Shown here in pieces: positions 21,901 to 32,250 of a stretch of 64,000 bases of DNA. The stretch comes from Elephas maximus indicus (taxonomy: Eukaryota; Chordata; Mammalia; Proboscidea; Elephantidae). The notes below the pieces were generated by a model. It was given only the letters and a program-made list of their open reading frames with translations, was not told where the DNA came from and ran no database searches. Numbering within the stretch: the first letter of the stretch is position 1; the number at the start of each line of letters is the position of its first letter. A program made the translations under genes and the position numbers. The DNA lies in assembly GCF_024166365.1 (NCBI RefSeq), contig NC_064841.1, forward strand, positions 29,690,001 through 29,754,000, written 5' to 3'.

Positions 21901-24900
21901 GCCTTTAACTCTTGACACAGACAAATTCTACCTGAGGGAATTGCTCAAAGAGCAGAAATCAGATCCGTCCTATAAGCATTTATACCTCAGCCCTCTTGCT
22001 CCCCACTGTTCCACCAACCACCCCGCAAATGTTTGAGTAAATTAAAGGCTGTTGTTGCTTTATATAAGGAATTGGGTGTTTATTGTTTGGGGGATAAGAA
22101 GTGGTGTACAAAAACTCAAATCTCCTGTGGTAGGTGGCATTTCTGTGGGAAGCCATAGCCAGATTTGGCACTGCCATAGTGGAGAGCTTTGAATGTCTTA
22201 ATGCTACAGCATCCTGTGCTGTGTCGTAGTGGTGAAAGGGGTCAGGAGCATGTTGTTGACTCCTTTTGTATGTATTAATTATAGAAGCTGTTATTCTGAA
22301 AAAAAATTTAAAAGCTGGTATTTGGGAAGGTTGCCGTTTATAAAGCCTATTAAGAGTTCTAGTCACAGTGATGGTATACACGCCTTTGGAATAAATGAAT
22401 GGGGGTTGGCTGTTTCTTCACGCCTGTGATATAAGAAATTTGCTTATATAAAAACTGTACCTTTTTCCAGATTAGTTTGATGACTGGGTTTATTTTATTA
22501 ATGTCTTCAAGAAGTCAGTGTTTGTCTTAAAAAAAAAAAAAAAGTCTAGCATTGCTAGCAGTGAGTTGGAAACCAAAAATTTTCCACTTTGTTGGTAATT
22601 ATAAAACACATGTTAATAGTGAAAAACTGAAAACAACTTTTATGCCCATTAATGGGAAAATGGTTAAATCAGTTACAGCATGTGCATGCAGTTGTGTATA
22701 GTGGCTATATATTAAATAATATTGTGTTAACACTAAATTTCCTGATTTTGAAAATAGAAGTGTGGTTATGTAAAAGTTTGTCCTCGCTGAAGTCCTTATT
22801 GCTAGAGTCATGATCTTTTGAACTTTCAAATGGTTCAGTAAAAATAAGAATGTGTATAATATGTACTTTATATATTGCAGGTATAATGTGTGTGTATATA
22901 TACACATACATGTATGTATATAGAGAGAGAGAGCGCACATGTGCTTAAATGTTTACAGTGGGTGAATTTAGTAAAGATACGGGGTTTAAGATGCTGAAGT
23001 AGGTTTATATTTTCTGATTTGGAGAGATTTCCAAGACATATTAAATGAATAAAGTAACTTACTGAAAAATACATCTATGTTTTTTAAAAAAGCAATTATT
23101 TTTGCATTGTGTATATAATGTTGTAAATGCTTCAGGACGCGTTCTAATGAAGCCTAACCTGTATAATAACACAAAGATTGGGGGGCTTCAGGGAGGAGGG
23201 AACTTACACTTCTATACATAGTTTATACTTTCATATTTTTAGCAGTTTTAAACATCAATAATGTATTTATGTATTTTTCTGTGCATATATGGAAACCCTG
23301 GTGGCGTAGTGGTTATGAGCTGCGGCTGCTAACCAAAAGGTCAGTGATTGGAATCCACCAGGCACTCCTTGGAAACTCTGTAGGGGCAATTCTACTCTGT
23401 CCTATTGGGTCACTATGAGTCAGTAATCCACTCGAAGGCAGTGGGTTTGGTTTTTTTTTTTTTGGTTTGGTGTGCTTATATAAATTAATATGAATTATAA
23501 TTTATGTAAATACTACAAAAGAGTAAATCTAATCAGTGCAAATTATATAATTTCTTCTAATAGCTGATATGCATTCAGGATGGTTACCTTTCCCTGCTGA
23601 CAGAAACTGGTGAAGTTCGTGAGGATCTTAAGTTGCCAGAAGGTGAACTAGGCAAAGAGATAGAAGGAAAATACAATGCAGGTGAAGACGTACAGGTAAA
23701 GACATGGGAAGGTTGTTTTTTAAAACCACTTTATAAAAACTTCAACCTAAACTGATAGGAATAAAATATATATGAAATGTAGTTTTTCAGTCTTACTGAA
23801 ATACTGGGAAATGTTCTTTATGAGGCAGTTTTTTCCTTTTTTTGATTTTGCTTTAGGTGAAAATTTACAGAACAACTAGCTTCTCATCAAACAGTACACA
23901 CATTGTTCTGTGACATTGGTTAACAACCCCACAACATGTCAGCACTCTCCGTTCTCAACCCTGGGATCCCTATTACCAGCTTCCCTGTTCTGTCCTACCT
24001 TCCAGTCCCTGCCACAGGGCAGGTGTGCCCTTTAGTCTTGTTTTGTTCCATGGGACTGTTCAATCTTTGGTTGAAGGGGGAACCTCAGGAGTGACCTCAT
24101 TACCGAGCTGAAACGGTGTCCAGGGTTTCTCCAGTCTCTGTTACAGTTTTGTTCTACATTTTTCACTAGCTCTGTCCAGGACGCTCTATTGTGCTCCTTG
24201 TCAGAACAGTGGTAGCCTGGCACCATCTCATTGTACTGGACTCAGTCTGGTGGAGGCTGTGGTAGATGTGGTCCATTAGTCCCTTGGACTAATCTTTCCC
24301 TTTTTTTTTTTTTTAGTTTTCTTCATTATTCCCTTGCTCCCAAAGGGGTGAGACCAGTGGAGTATCCTAGATGGCTGCTTACAGGCGTTTAAGACCCCAG
24401 ACGCAACTCACCAAAGTAGAATGTAGAACATATTCTTTATTAACTATGTTATGCCAATTGAGCTAGATAATCCCCACGATCATGGTGCCCACAGCCCTCA
24501 GCCCAGCAATTAGGTCCCTCTGGGAGTTTGGATGTGTCTATGGAGCTACCATGACCTTGCCTTGTACAGGTTGTGCTGGCTTCCGCAGTACTCTGTACTC
24601 TCTTACCCTTCACCAAAGTTTCTACTTATCTATTGTCTATTAAGTGGTTTTCCATCCCCACCCCTTCCCTCCCTCATAACCATCAAAGATTGTTTCTTTT
24701 TGTATGTAAACCTTTTCATGAGTATTTACAGTAGTGGTCTCATATAGTATTTGTACTTTTGTGACTGACTTATTTCACTCAGCATAATGTTCTCCAGATG
24801 CATCCATGTTACGTGATGCTTCACAGATTCATCGTTGGTCTTTATCGTTGCATAATACGCCATTGTATGTATGTATCACAGTTCATTCGTCTGTTGATGG

Positions 24901-27527
24901 GCATCTAGATTGTTTCCATCTTTTTGTTGTTGTGAACAATACTGCAGTGAACATAGGTGTGCATATGTCTATTCATGTGACAACTCTTATTTCTCTAGGA
25001 TATATTCCTAGGAGTGGGATTGCTGGATCATATGGTATTTCTATTTCTAGCTTTCTAAGGAAGCAACATATCATTTTCCAAAATGGTTGTGTCATTTTGC
25101 ATTCTCACCCATAGTGCATAAGAGTTCCGATCTCCCTGAAGCCTCTCCAACATCTGTTATTTCCTCTTTTATTGATTCGTGCCAGTAATCCTGTGGTGAG
25201 ATGATACCTCATTGTGGTTTTGATTTGCATTTCTGTAGTGGCTAGAGGTCATGAGCATTTCCGTATGTGTCTCTTGGCCTCCTGAATGTCTTCTTTGGTG
25301 AAGTGTCTGTTGATTTCCTTTGCCCATTTTTTAATTGGATTATTTGTCTTTTTGTTGTAGAGGTGTTGGCTTTTCTTGTAGATTTTAGAGATTAGACTTT
25401 TGCCTCATTTGTAATAGCCCAAAATTTTTTCCCATTCTGTAGGTTCTCTTTTTACTCTTTTGATGAAGTCTTTTGATGAGCATAGGTGTTTAATTTTTAG
25501 AAGATCCCAGTTATCTAGCTTATCCTCTGGAGCTTGTGTATTGTTCGTTGTGGTTTGTATCCTGTTAGTGCCATGTATTAGGGCCTCAAGCATTGATCCT
25601 ATTTTTTTTTCTATGAACTTCATGGTTTTTGTCTTTATATTTAGGTCTTTGATGGATTTCGAGTTAGTTTTTGTATATGGTGTGAGGAATGGGTCCTGTT
25701 TCATTTTTTTGCAGATGGTCATCCAGTTTTGCCAGCACGATTTGTTAAAAATACTGCCTTTTGGTTTTTTTTTTCCCCCCCATTTGATGGACTTTGGGCC
25801 CTTGTCAAAGATCAGGTGACCACAGGTGGATGGATTTACATCTGGGTTCTCAGTTCTGTTCCATTGGTCAATATATCTGTTCTTGTACCAGTAGCAGGCT
25901 GTTTGGACTACCGTAGCTTTATAGTAGGTTCTGAGGTCAGGTAGTGCGAGTCCTCCTACTGTATTTAGTGCTTTAGTTATTTGGGGCTTCTTGCCTTTCC
26001 ATACAATGATAAATTTTTCCATCTTTGTAAAGAATGTTGGCATTTGAATCAGGATTGAATTGTAAATCACTTTGGGTAGAATTGTCATTTTTACAATGTT
26101 GAGTCTGCCTATCCATGAGCATGGTATATTTTTCCATTTATGTAGAGCTCTTGCAGTAGTGTTTTGTAATTTTCTTTGTATAGGTCTTTTATATCCCTGG
26201 TTAGAATTATTCCCAAATATTTTATTTTTTTTAGAGGCTTATTATAAATGGTATTGTTTTCCTGATTTCCTTTTCATCATTCTCTTTATTGGTATATAGA
26301 AATCTAACTGATATTTGTATGTCTATCTTGTTACTCCAATGAATCTTTCTATTAGTTCCAGTAGTTTTCTCGTGGAGTCTTATGTTTTCTATGTATAGTA
26401 AAAAAAAATCATCCACAAATAGGGAGAGTTTAAGTTCTTCATTACCAATTTGGATGCCCTTTATTTCTGTTTCTTGTCCAACACAGCGTTAAATAGGAGT
26501 GGTGAGAAAGGGCATCCTTGTCTTGTTCCTGTTCTCAAGGGGAACGTTTTCAGCCCCTCTCCATTAAGAATGATGTTGGCCATTGGTTTTACATATATGC
26601 CTTTTATTATGTTGAGAAATTTTCTCTCTGTACCTATTTTGAGAGTTTTTATCAGGAATTGGTTTTGGACTTTATCGAATGCCTTTTCCATGTTGAGATG
26701 ATCATGTGATTCTTTTCCTTTTATTTATGTGGTGGATTATGTTGATTGATTTTCTAATGTTAAACCATCCTTGCATACCTGGTATGAATCCTACTTGGTT
26801 GTAGTGTATTGTATTTTTGATATCCTGCTGAATTCTATTGGCTAGAATTTTGTTGAGAATTTTTGCATCTATATTCATGAGGAATACTGGTCTGTAATTT
26901 TCTTTTTTTTTTTTTTGTGGTGTCTTTGCCTGGTTTTGGTATCAGAGTTATGCTGGCTTCATAGAATGAATTCAGAAGTATTGCTTCCTTTTCTATGTTC
27001 TGAAATAGTTTGAGTAGTAGTGGTGTAAGCTCTTCTCTGAATGTTTGGTAGAATTCTCCAGTAGATATAAGGAATTTTTTTCCTTGAAGCCCTCAGAGCC
27101 CATTATCAAAGAACGTATGGAGGTTCCTTTACTGGGACAGAGGCAGGGTTCAGTCTCATACTCGCTTTAAAGATCTGCATCTCAGCTGTTTTTGAGGATG
27201 ACAAAAGGGATGCCCTGAGAGTGCTAAGGAGTAAAGGAGATTCAATCCTTGTTATAACTTTCAAGAGTGTAACAGCTAATAAGTGTCAAAAGATTTATAG
27301 CTCTTACTCAGATTTTACTTTAGAAAACTAATGGAAGTAGATTATTTGGTCTTTGAGGACCCCTACAAAATATCCTCAAATATATAGTATACAATGAATT
27401 AAATACACTTGGTATTTATATACTTACTATCTTCTGAATAATTTTTGGCTTGCATTTTTCCTTCCAGGTGTCTGTAATGTGTGCGATGAGTGAAGAATAT
27501 GCTGTAGCCATAAAGCCCTGCAAATAA
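12798..27527 (+). CDS. EIF5A2: EIF5A2, eukaryotic translation initiation factor 5A-2 (4 coding exons)
   Basis: Coding exons 12798-12962, 13682-13786, 23564-23695 and 27468-27527 join in frame to 153 residues plus TAA, the family's usual length. All exon borders fall between codons and all introns are GT-AG. eIF5A binds stalled ribosomes near the E site and helps peptide bond formation (polyproline stretches) and termination; it acts mainly in the cytoplasm. The N-terminal SH3-like domain carries the loop [13 protein letters not shown]50 (codon 12945-12947) is the lysine converted to hypusine by DHPS and DOHH. The C-terminal OB-fold covers roughly residues 84-153. Paralogue-specific residues ([38 protein letters not shown] end) identify EIF5A2 rather than EIF5A1. 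The start has a consensus Kozak context, CCCACCATGG. Versus human, from memory, residues 3 (Glu) and 42 (Asp) differ conservatively. The gene looks intact and is not a retrocopy. Confidence 0.98.
13240..13362 (+). mobile_element. L1 3' end fragment in EIF5A2 intron 2
   Basis: ACTGTAACCAATGTCACTGA, TTGTGTGGAAATTGTTGATT and CTGCCCTGTAAACCTTCATC match, with changes, the 3' end of the L1s at 44220-44340 and 49150-49250 in the same orientation. It ends in an A/T-rich tail. It is a short 5'-truncated insert. Confidence 0.7.
13682..13786 (+). CDS. EIF5A2: EIF5A2 exon 3
   Basis: The exon is 105 bases and codes residues 56-90 ([20 protein letters not shown] onward to NDYQ). The acceptor is TTCTCTGTTAG and the donor GTAAGT. 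It covers the end of the N-terminal domain and the linker into the OB-fold. The tyrosine in NDYQ is an EIF5A2 mark; EIF5A1 has phenylalanine. Confidence 0.97.
13787..14849 (+). other. EIF5A2 intron 3, proximal part, nothing recognised
   Basis: AT-rich intronic sequence with no repeat recognised and no exon-like frame. Confidence 0.5.
14850..15005 (+). repeat. MIR in intron 3
   Basis: The MIR core is clear: GATCTGGTTCTGCCACTTTA, TAGCTAGATGACCTTGGACA, AATTTCTCAACCTCTCTGAC and AAGGATTAAATGAGAAAATG. Confidence 0.8.
15130..15242 (-). repeat. AfroSINE fragment, long variant, minus orientation
   Basis: The + strand shows GACATCGAGTCGATTCTGAC (tail), CCCCATAGGGTTTCCAAGGC and a module with AGTAGACTGCCACATCTTTC and CTTGGAGCC. 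The tRNA head is missing. Confidence 0.8.
15858..16060 (+). repeat. MIR in intron 3, second copy
   Basis: GGCACTTACTAGCTCTGTGG, AAGTCACTTAACCTCTCTTG, a TATAAAATAAGGGTGAGAAT stretch and TTAGAACAGTATTTGGCAGA follow the MIR consensus order almost to its 3' end. Confidence 0.8.
16061..18809 (+). other. EIF5A2 intron 3, middle part, nothing firmly recognised
   Basis: Ordinary intronic sequence. A minus-strand frame at 17832-18077 (81 residues) has an alternative overlapping frame but no relative I recognise. No splice-bounded exon candidate was identified. Confidence 0.45.
18810..20300. repeat. Ancient interspersed repeat, LINE-like, split by a SINE
   Basis: Segments such as CATTATCACACCTAAAAATT, AAACTGGATCATTTGTTCTG, CCACAGTCTGGATTTTGCTG, TGTATTTCCTGAAAATTGGT and ATTATCCATTTTTCCAAAGA belong, in memory, to an old mammal-wide repeat usually assigned to L1. 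Family and orientation are uncertain. The AfroSINE at 19745-19903 sits inside it and is therefore younger. Confidence 0.45.
19745..19903 (-). repeat. AfroSINE, short form, minus orientation
   Basis: The + strand runs AAACCAAACCCGTTGCCATC, GATCTGACTCATAGTGACCC, AGAGTAGAACTGCCCCATA, GAGCGCCTGGTAGATTCGAA (a B-box complement), then TAGCGCTTAGCCACTACGCC. The element is close to full length. Confidence 0.9.
20703..20905 (+). repeat. AfroSINE, long variant, with a short inverted tail piece
   Basis: From 20731 it reads as a SINE in plus orientation: ACCTGGTGGTACACTGTTTA (head), a B-box-like region, ACAATGTGACAGTCTGTTCC, GATTTACAGCCTTGGAAACC and GGGCAGTTCTATTCTGTCC. At 20703-20730 a minus-oriented tail piece (AAACCGATTGCCATGAG) abuts it, which suggests two overlapping insertions or a rearrangement. 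Confidence 0.75.
20940..21600 (+). repeat. Ancient L1 3' end (L1M-like), first copy
   Basis: It contains GAGGAACATTGTACAAAACA, CTCTTCAAAAATGTCATGTC, TTAAATTTCCTGATTTGGAA, GGAACTGTGGTTATGTAAAA, a TGTGTG/TATA/AGAGAG microsatellite and TTGTAACTTTTCTATAAATT. This order fits old mammalian L1 3' ends. Its final 270 bases recur at 22698-22990. Confidence 0.6.
22600..23000 (+). repeat. Ancient L1 3' end (L1M-like), second copy
   Basis: GTGGCTATATATTAAATAAT, AACACTAAATTTCCTGATTT, TGTGGTTATGTAAAAGTTTG, TTTGAACTTTCAAATGGTTC and the TATA/AGAGAG microsatellite parallel the first copy about 1.4 kb upstream, with many single differences. The preceding bases (TTTTATGCCCATTAATGGG) look like the end of an old ORF2. 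Confidence 0.6.
23291..23470 (+). repeat. AfroSINE, full-length, just upstream of exon 4
   Basis: A complete head (GGAAACCCTGGTGGCGTAGT, an A-box) is followed by GCTGCGGCTGCTAACCAAAA, a B-box-like region, GGCACTCCTTGGAAACTC, ATTCTACTCTGTCCTATTGG, ACTATGAGTCAGTAATCCAC and a tail of GGTTTGG and T runs. It ends 93 bases before exon 4 of EIF5A2. Confidence 0.92.
23564..23695 (+). CDS. EIF5A2: EIF5A2 exon 4
   Basis: The exon is 132 bases and codes residues 91-134 of the OB-fold ([20 protein letters not shown] onward). The acceptor is TTTCTTCTAATAG and the donor GTAAAG. It is squeezed between a SINE ending about 94 bases upstream and an antisense L1 starting about 140 bases downstream. Confidence 0.97.
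23832..27070 (-). mobile_element. L1 LINE, 5'-truncated, antisense in EIF5A2 intron 4
   Basis: On the minus strand it runs from the RT domain of ORF2 to the 3' UTR and an A-rich tail (T-rich at 23832-23850 on the + strand). The 3' UTR is of the type also seen at 43340-44340 and 48500-49250 (complement of GGTGGAGGCTGTGGTAGATG). It fills most of intron 4. The right border near 27060-27070 is where similarity to ORF2 stops; no clean target duplication was seen. Confidence 0.9.
25405..26691 (-). pseudogene. L1 ORF2 remnant in intron 4
   Basis: Two long minus-strand pieces remain. One (26461-26691) holds the RT segment with [19 protein letters not shown] and [15 protein letters not shown]. The other (25405-26088, 227 residues) holds the C-terminal region with [28 protein letters not shown] and [20 protein letters not shown]. 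They are in different frames with stops between, so the protein is not made. Confidence 0.88.
27468..27527 (+). CDS. EIF5A2: EIF5A2 exon 5, coding part and stop
   Basis: It codes the last 19 residues ([19 protein letters not shown]) and TAA at 27525-27527. The acceptor is TTTTTCCTTCCAG. The exon continues as the long 3' UTR. Confidence 0.97.
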   Translation: MSVMCAMSEEYAVAIKPCK

Positions 27528-27941
27528 ATGGAATCACCAGGCATGAGCAGACTGTTTAGGTCTGGATCAACTGCAGATCTAAAGTTTGGTTCTCAGTTGT
27601 CACCAAAGCTATGGCCTTCATAAGCAACCTCATTTCTTTTTGTTTTGAAATTGTGCTGCGTTAGTTTTGCAGGGAATTGGCAATTTAAAAAAATAATTAA
27701 GATGTATAATTCCGTTTTTTAATTTTGTAGGTGTGTTTCCTGTAACATTCCTGTGGTTTTCAGTATGTGAGTCCAAGAAAAAGACAAGGTAGCTTTAGCA
27801 GATGTGCTTTATCTGAGCAAATCGTTCCTGAATTTTAGTTAAATGATAAACCAGGGTTTTAAATAATGTAGCATCTAGTGGTATTGAAGTACCACATGTA
27901 AGTTGAATTGTTCTGTATTAATTTCAGACTTAATATCAGAG

Positions 27942-27947
27942 AATAAA
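27942..27947 (+). terminator. Candidate proximal poly(A) signal AATAAA
   Basis: AATAAA about 415 bases after the stop codon, followed by T/G-containing sequence. Use of this site would give a short 3' UTR. This is a motif only. Confidence 0.4.
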
Positions 27948-30347
27948 TAGATTTATGGATAGGAATTGTCACATTTTCAGTCTGTGTGTGGCAAGCACAA
28001 ATCTTTAAGATAAACAAAAAATCATGTTATCAAAAATTGTCAGTTACCTTGGTGGCCATGTGCAACCACCTGTATTATCTTGGTTGTTCTATTTGCCAAA
28101 TTGTTGGCAGACTTAATATAACCTTATATGGTTTTAGTACCTGCTTGTGGTTGATAGCATTGCACTGTTGGGTGAATATTCTTAAGTTCAATTGTGAAAA
28201 AGACACAAGGGACAGTGGCAAAGAGGATTGGTTAAAGCTATATGTTTTTATTCGAGGCCTTTTTGTAATCAACATGAAAAATAGGAAGTTGCCTTTTGTG
28301 TGTGCGTTTAACTTTTGTTTTCCATTTCTTGGTGTCATTCTCTCGTTCTCTCTATACGTAGAGGAGTAACCTGCTTTACAGGACACTATGCAGTGCTTTT
28401 TTCCAACCACATTGAATAAGTGTTAGTATTTATCAGCAATCACTCCTTTCTAACCATTTGTAAGTAGATTATTTTGACGTTAAAATATTTTGTCAGACAA
28501 AAACTGGAAATTCTTACTTTAAATTGATTTGGAAGGTTTGTTAAATTTATGTATGTTTTTTTCTAAAATGAAAGTAAATCATGGAAGAAATGTTACTCTA
28601 TGTTATAATTATTTATTTTAAGAACTATATACATTTTTTTGATTGTCACGTGACTTAATTCAGTTACTGGTATGAAACATAACTAGGGAAAAATTCTATA
28701 AACCTAATTATTTTAAAAGGTGTTTTCAGTGATACCTGCATTTCTCTTTTGTCTTTTGGATCATATATATTTTATTGCCAAATCTAGACATTGTTACAGT
28801 GTTTGTGAGGACCTTAGACCCAATAACAATCATTATATGGGAGTCAAATGTAGAACAAAATCACTATTTCAGTAATACCTTGATTCTCTTAAGACTTGTT
28901 GTGAGACTTCTCCCAACATGCCTTGACCTCTAAATGGCCTTTGTTCCCGTCATCTAGAGGAAAATATATATGCTGCTGTAACTGATCTGATCAGTGACTG
29001 GAAATAGCATTAGGAGCAGAAGATCCCATGGTTTTAGTTGCTTAATTTGTCCATGCTTTAAAATCTTGTATTCGCCTCATCAAAACCATTTGGGGAAGAA
29101 GCGAGATACTTTTAATTAAGACAGTACAAGGAGAGAGGAGGAGAATTGAAGAGCACAAGAAATATTGTGGTTGTAGTTAATCGTTTTTAGTGTAACATTT
29201 TATTTAGCTTTTGCCCATCTAAAGCACAATTAGGAATTAGGCTGAATTCTTCCAGTATTCTATTTAAATATCTACTACATACTGCTCTAGTTTTTGTTAC
29301 TCTGCAATGCATATCTTAGCTGCTACTGGTTGACATTGTTACCCACAGGAATTCTAGAAAGTTACCAGTCTGTGCTGCTTGCTGGCCATTCATATGGCTC
29401 TAGTTAACCATTACTAGTGTTCTGGCTTAATATTTATTACGGATTAGCATGCCCTTGTTCTTCCTAACTTGTCAAACTTCACATAAATATATGTTCAGTT
29501 GCAGTGTAAGGGTGTACAGATTATAGCAGTGCATCTCTGTCTTCATACCTTGAATGGCAAAAGCTATGCATAAATATTTCATTTTGTGTACTATATTAAA
29601 TGTAGATACTCTTGTGATGTATAATAATAAGTATAGATTTTAAAGATATAGGACTGTTTATTTTCACATAAGTCAGTGAATGTTTCTCTAGAACAAAATA
29701 TTTCATTTAGTAAAGCTTTACAAATTGTATTAAAAGGAAGCAGGAAACATTTTTTAACATAGAACAGAAGTGACTTCATTCTTTTTTGGCATCAGAGAAA
29801 TGTTAAAAGTTGATCTTCAGTATTTGTTATACTTTTTTGTAGTAAATGCTAAATATCTCTAGTTACCATGTATAGAATGTAGAGTGTCATGCTGATAGAT
29901 TATACAGTGATGCACCACTTTTGTCTGCAGGCATTTCAGCAGTTTATGTACAGCATTATATTAATAGGTTAAATGTTTTGTTTCTTTCTGGAACAACATT
30001 TTATTGCTACTGTGACAGACTGTTGTATCTTATTTGCTACAAATTTGTATACCCTCTGAAATAGATCAAATCATTTGCTACTTTGACTTAGCATTTGCAT
30101 CATAAGCATAATTATGATGTTTCTTTCATACTCCCCTCCAAGGGCTGCCAGTCACTTAAGAAAATGTTGCTAATGAAGCTCTTGACTCTGTTTCCAAATA
30201 TGGTACACGCTTCTGTACCAATGCTTTATATTACTTACCAAACCTTCCTGCAGCTGGAGCATGCTATCTGCAATAGGAGATGCTGCAGTAAAATGCCTAG
30301 TCTGTACAGTCTGGGGACACAGATTTTCATTATAGCACAATATGAGC

Positions 30348-30363
30348 GTGTGCACGTGCACAC
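30348..30363 (+). other. 16-bp perfect palindrome in the 3' UTR
   Basis: GTGTGCACGTGCACAC equals its own reverse complement and contains CACGTG. Its significance is unknown; see the findings. Confidence 0.6.
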
Positions 30364-31889
30364 AGAGCTTTGTGTGCGTGTTCTTTTTTCAAAGTCCTTC
30401 CAACTCTTAAAAGTACTGTAGTCTGGTAGTGCCTGAAAATGTTGGTAACTGTTTTGTTTTGTTTTTCTTTACAACTTTTCCAGAATTTGTTTTTGTACTT
30501 TAAGGCTTCTCAATTAGGTATTTCTAGTTGAGCTGTAATCTGAATGCATTGTTCTCAGGGTTGTTTGTGCTAAGAGCTGAAGTTTCATTATTTTAAAGCT
30601 AACTGCCTGAAAGTATATTGCAGAATTTTCCCAGATTGTAATACAGTGATACGTACAAATAAAAAATCCTTAATATTAGCATACTTAAATACACACTAAG
30701 TATTCTAGGGGAAAAAAATGGAAACATTAGTAACACCTGTTCTGGAATCTTGCCATATTTTTTCACTTTAAAATAGAACTTGATAGTCTTATCTTGAAAC
30801 CCTAACCTTAGTGATATACCTGAAAGCATTCCTTTGACATGGACCCCAAAGATAGTTTTAGAGCCAGACATTAATGTAGTGTGGTTCTCAAACATACTTA
30901 GGGACAACAAATAGAAAATTCATAATGCCCTTTTCGGCACATTAAAATGTTTACATATTCTAGAATATGAACTAGGAACACATTTACTATGAGAAAATGT
31001 GACTCTTAAGCAGTTTAAGAGCAAAACTGGGCATATTTCCATTACAGAACAAGTTATTGAACTAAGCGTGATCAACAGTTTCAGATTTTCTAATATTATT
31101 TAGGTATACTATTTCATCATTTTCAAGCCTTTTTTTTCTGCTAGCAATCCAACAAGTAATAGGCAACAAAGGCTTAAGACAAATTTATGGTGGAAAATCT
31201 TAAAATTGAGAGAATTGAATCTATGAAGTTTAATCTATTACCTTTTTTTCTCTGAATTGGTTATATGGCATCATTATTTGATTTTAGCAGGGAACATTTG
31301 GATTTAGTTTACGGAACACAGATGTTCCATGGGAACATGACTTGAAGTCACTATATAATTTAATGTTTTCCATTAGAAAAAAAATCTGAACATCAACTTT
31401 ACTACCAAGGGGGTGGTCAAGTGCCTGAAAAGTGCTGTATACATCTAATGAGCACGTTTTCCTTGTGCGAAAACACATAGCAAGGCATTTCAGGCTTTCA
31501 CCTGCTAGAAACGTACTTGCTGCCAAACGTTGCTATCCATCACTATCCTCCACCCCTTCCTTAGAACAGGTAGAAACCTACTTTAATAGTTTTTTTTTTT
31601 TTTTTCCTTTTTAAATATAAAGTCCTTGTAACTGTTTCTCAGTATTGGTAGCTTTAGGTTTATCTTAGTTCAAGATTGTACTTTTTAAATACTCTGAACA
31701 CTATATTTAGTGATGACTGTACCATTTGTCATAAGTCACAGTTGTGATCTTTCTTGAGAGGAATTCTTTACTGTGGTTAATGTCTACTATCAATAAGCAC
31801 TCTTGTGCTTGTTACAAAGTATATGCAAGTATTAGTTCTATACAATTATAATGAAAATGACTAGTTCAATACTGTTAATGTACTTTTGA

Positions 31890-31895
31890 AATAAA
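31890..31895 (+). terminator. Candidate distal poly(A) signal AATAAA
   Basis: TTTGAAATAAAACGTGTCC carries a canonical signal followed by a C/T- and G-containing stretch. It is one of two distal candidates. Confidence 0.45.
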
Positions 31896-32231
31896 ACGTG
31901 TCCTCCTCCCCCAAAAAAGGAAGTAGTTGATATGGCATTGTCTAATACAGCGGCACTTTATTAGTAATAATTTTATTTGTCCTCAGCATAGGAGAACTCT
32001 TGTGTTTACCTGCAGAGACTCATGTTTTAGCTAAGACTTTAAAACTGCAAGATAGGTAATATGGATATTATAATTGTGCATTTTACATTTTAAAAAATTA
32101 TGAAATTCAAATGTTAAGACTTTGGCTATACGAAAATAATTGTTGAAATTCTTTAAAATGTAGATGGTAAATTCATCAGTTACATTTTTTGTTACATTAA
32201 AATATATTTGTTAACTTCTTTAGTTATGTTA

Positions 32232-32243
32232 AATAAAAATAAA
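32232..32243 (+). terminator. Candidate distal poly(A) signals, two adjacent AATAAA
   Basis: AAATAAAAATAAAGTTAATT holds two contiguous signals. Together with the gene length this is my preferred end for the long transcript. Confidence 0.55.
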
Positions 32244-32250
32244 GTTAATT

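Larger units (their letters stand above)
27528..32250 (+). other. EIF5A2: EIF5A2 3' UTR (about 4.7 kb)
   Basis: It follows the stop codon without a further splice signal that I trust. It is AU-rich with scattered ATTTA motifs, candidate miR-30 seed matches (TGTTTACA at 30948-30955, TGTTTAC at 32003-32009), a Pumilio-type TGTAGATA at 29601-29608 and several AATAAA signals. The last close pair of signals, at 32232-32243, fits the length known for this gene's long mRNA. No transposon was recognised inside, unlike every neighbouring region. The end point is inferred. Confidence 0.7.
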
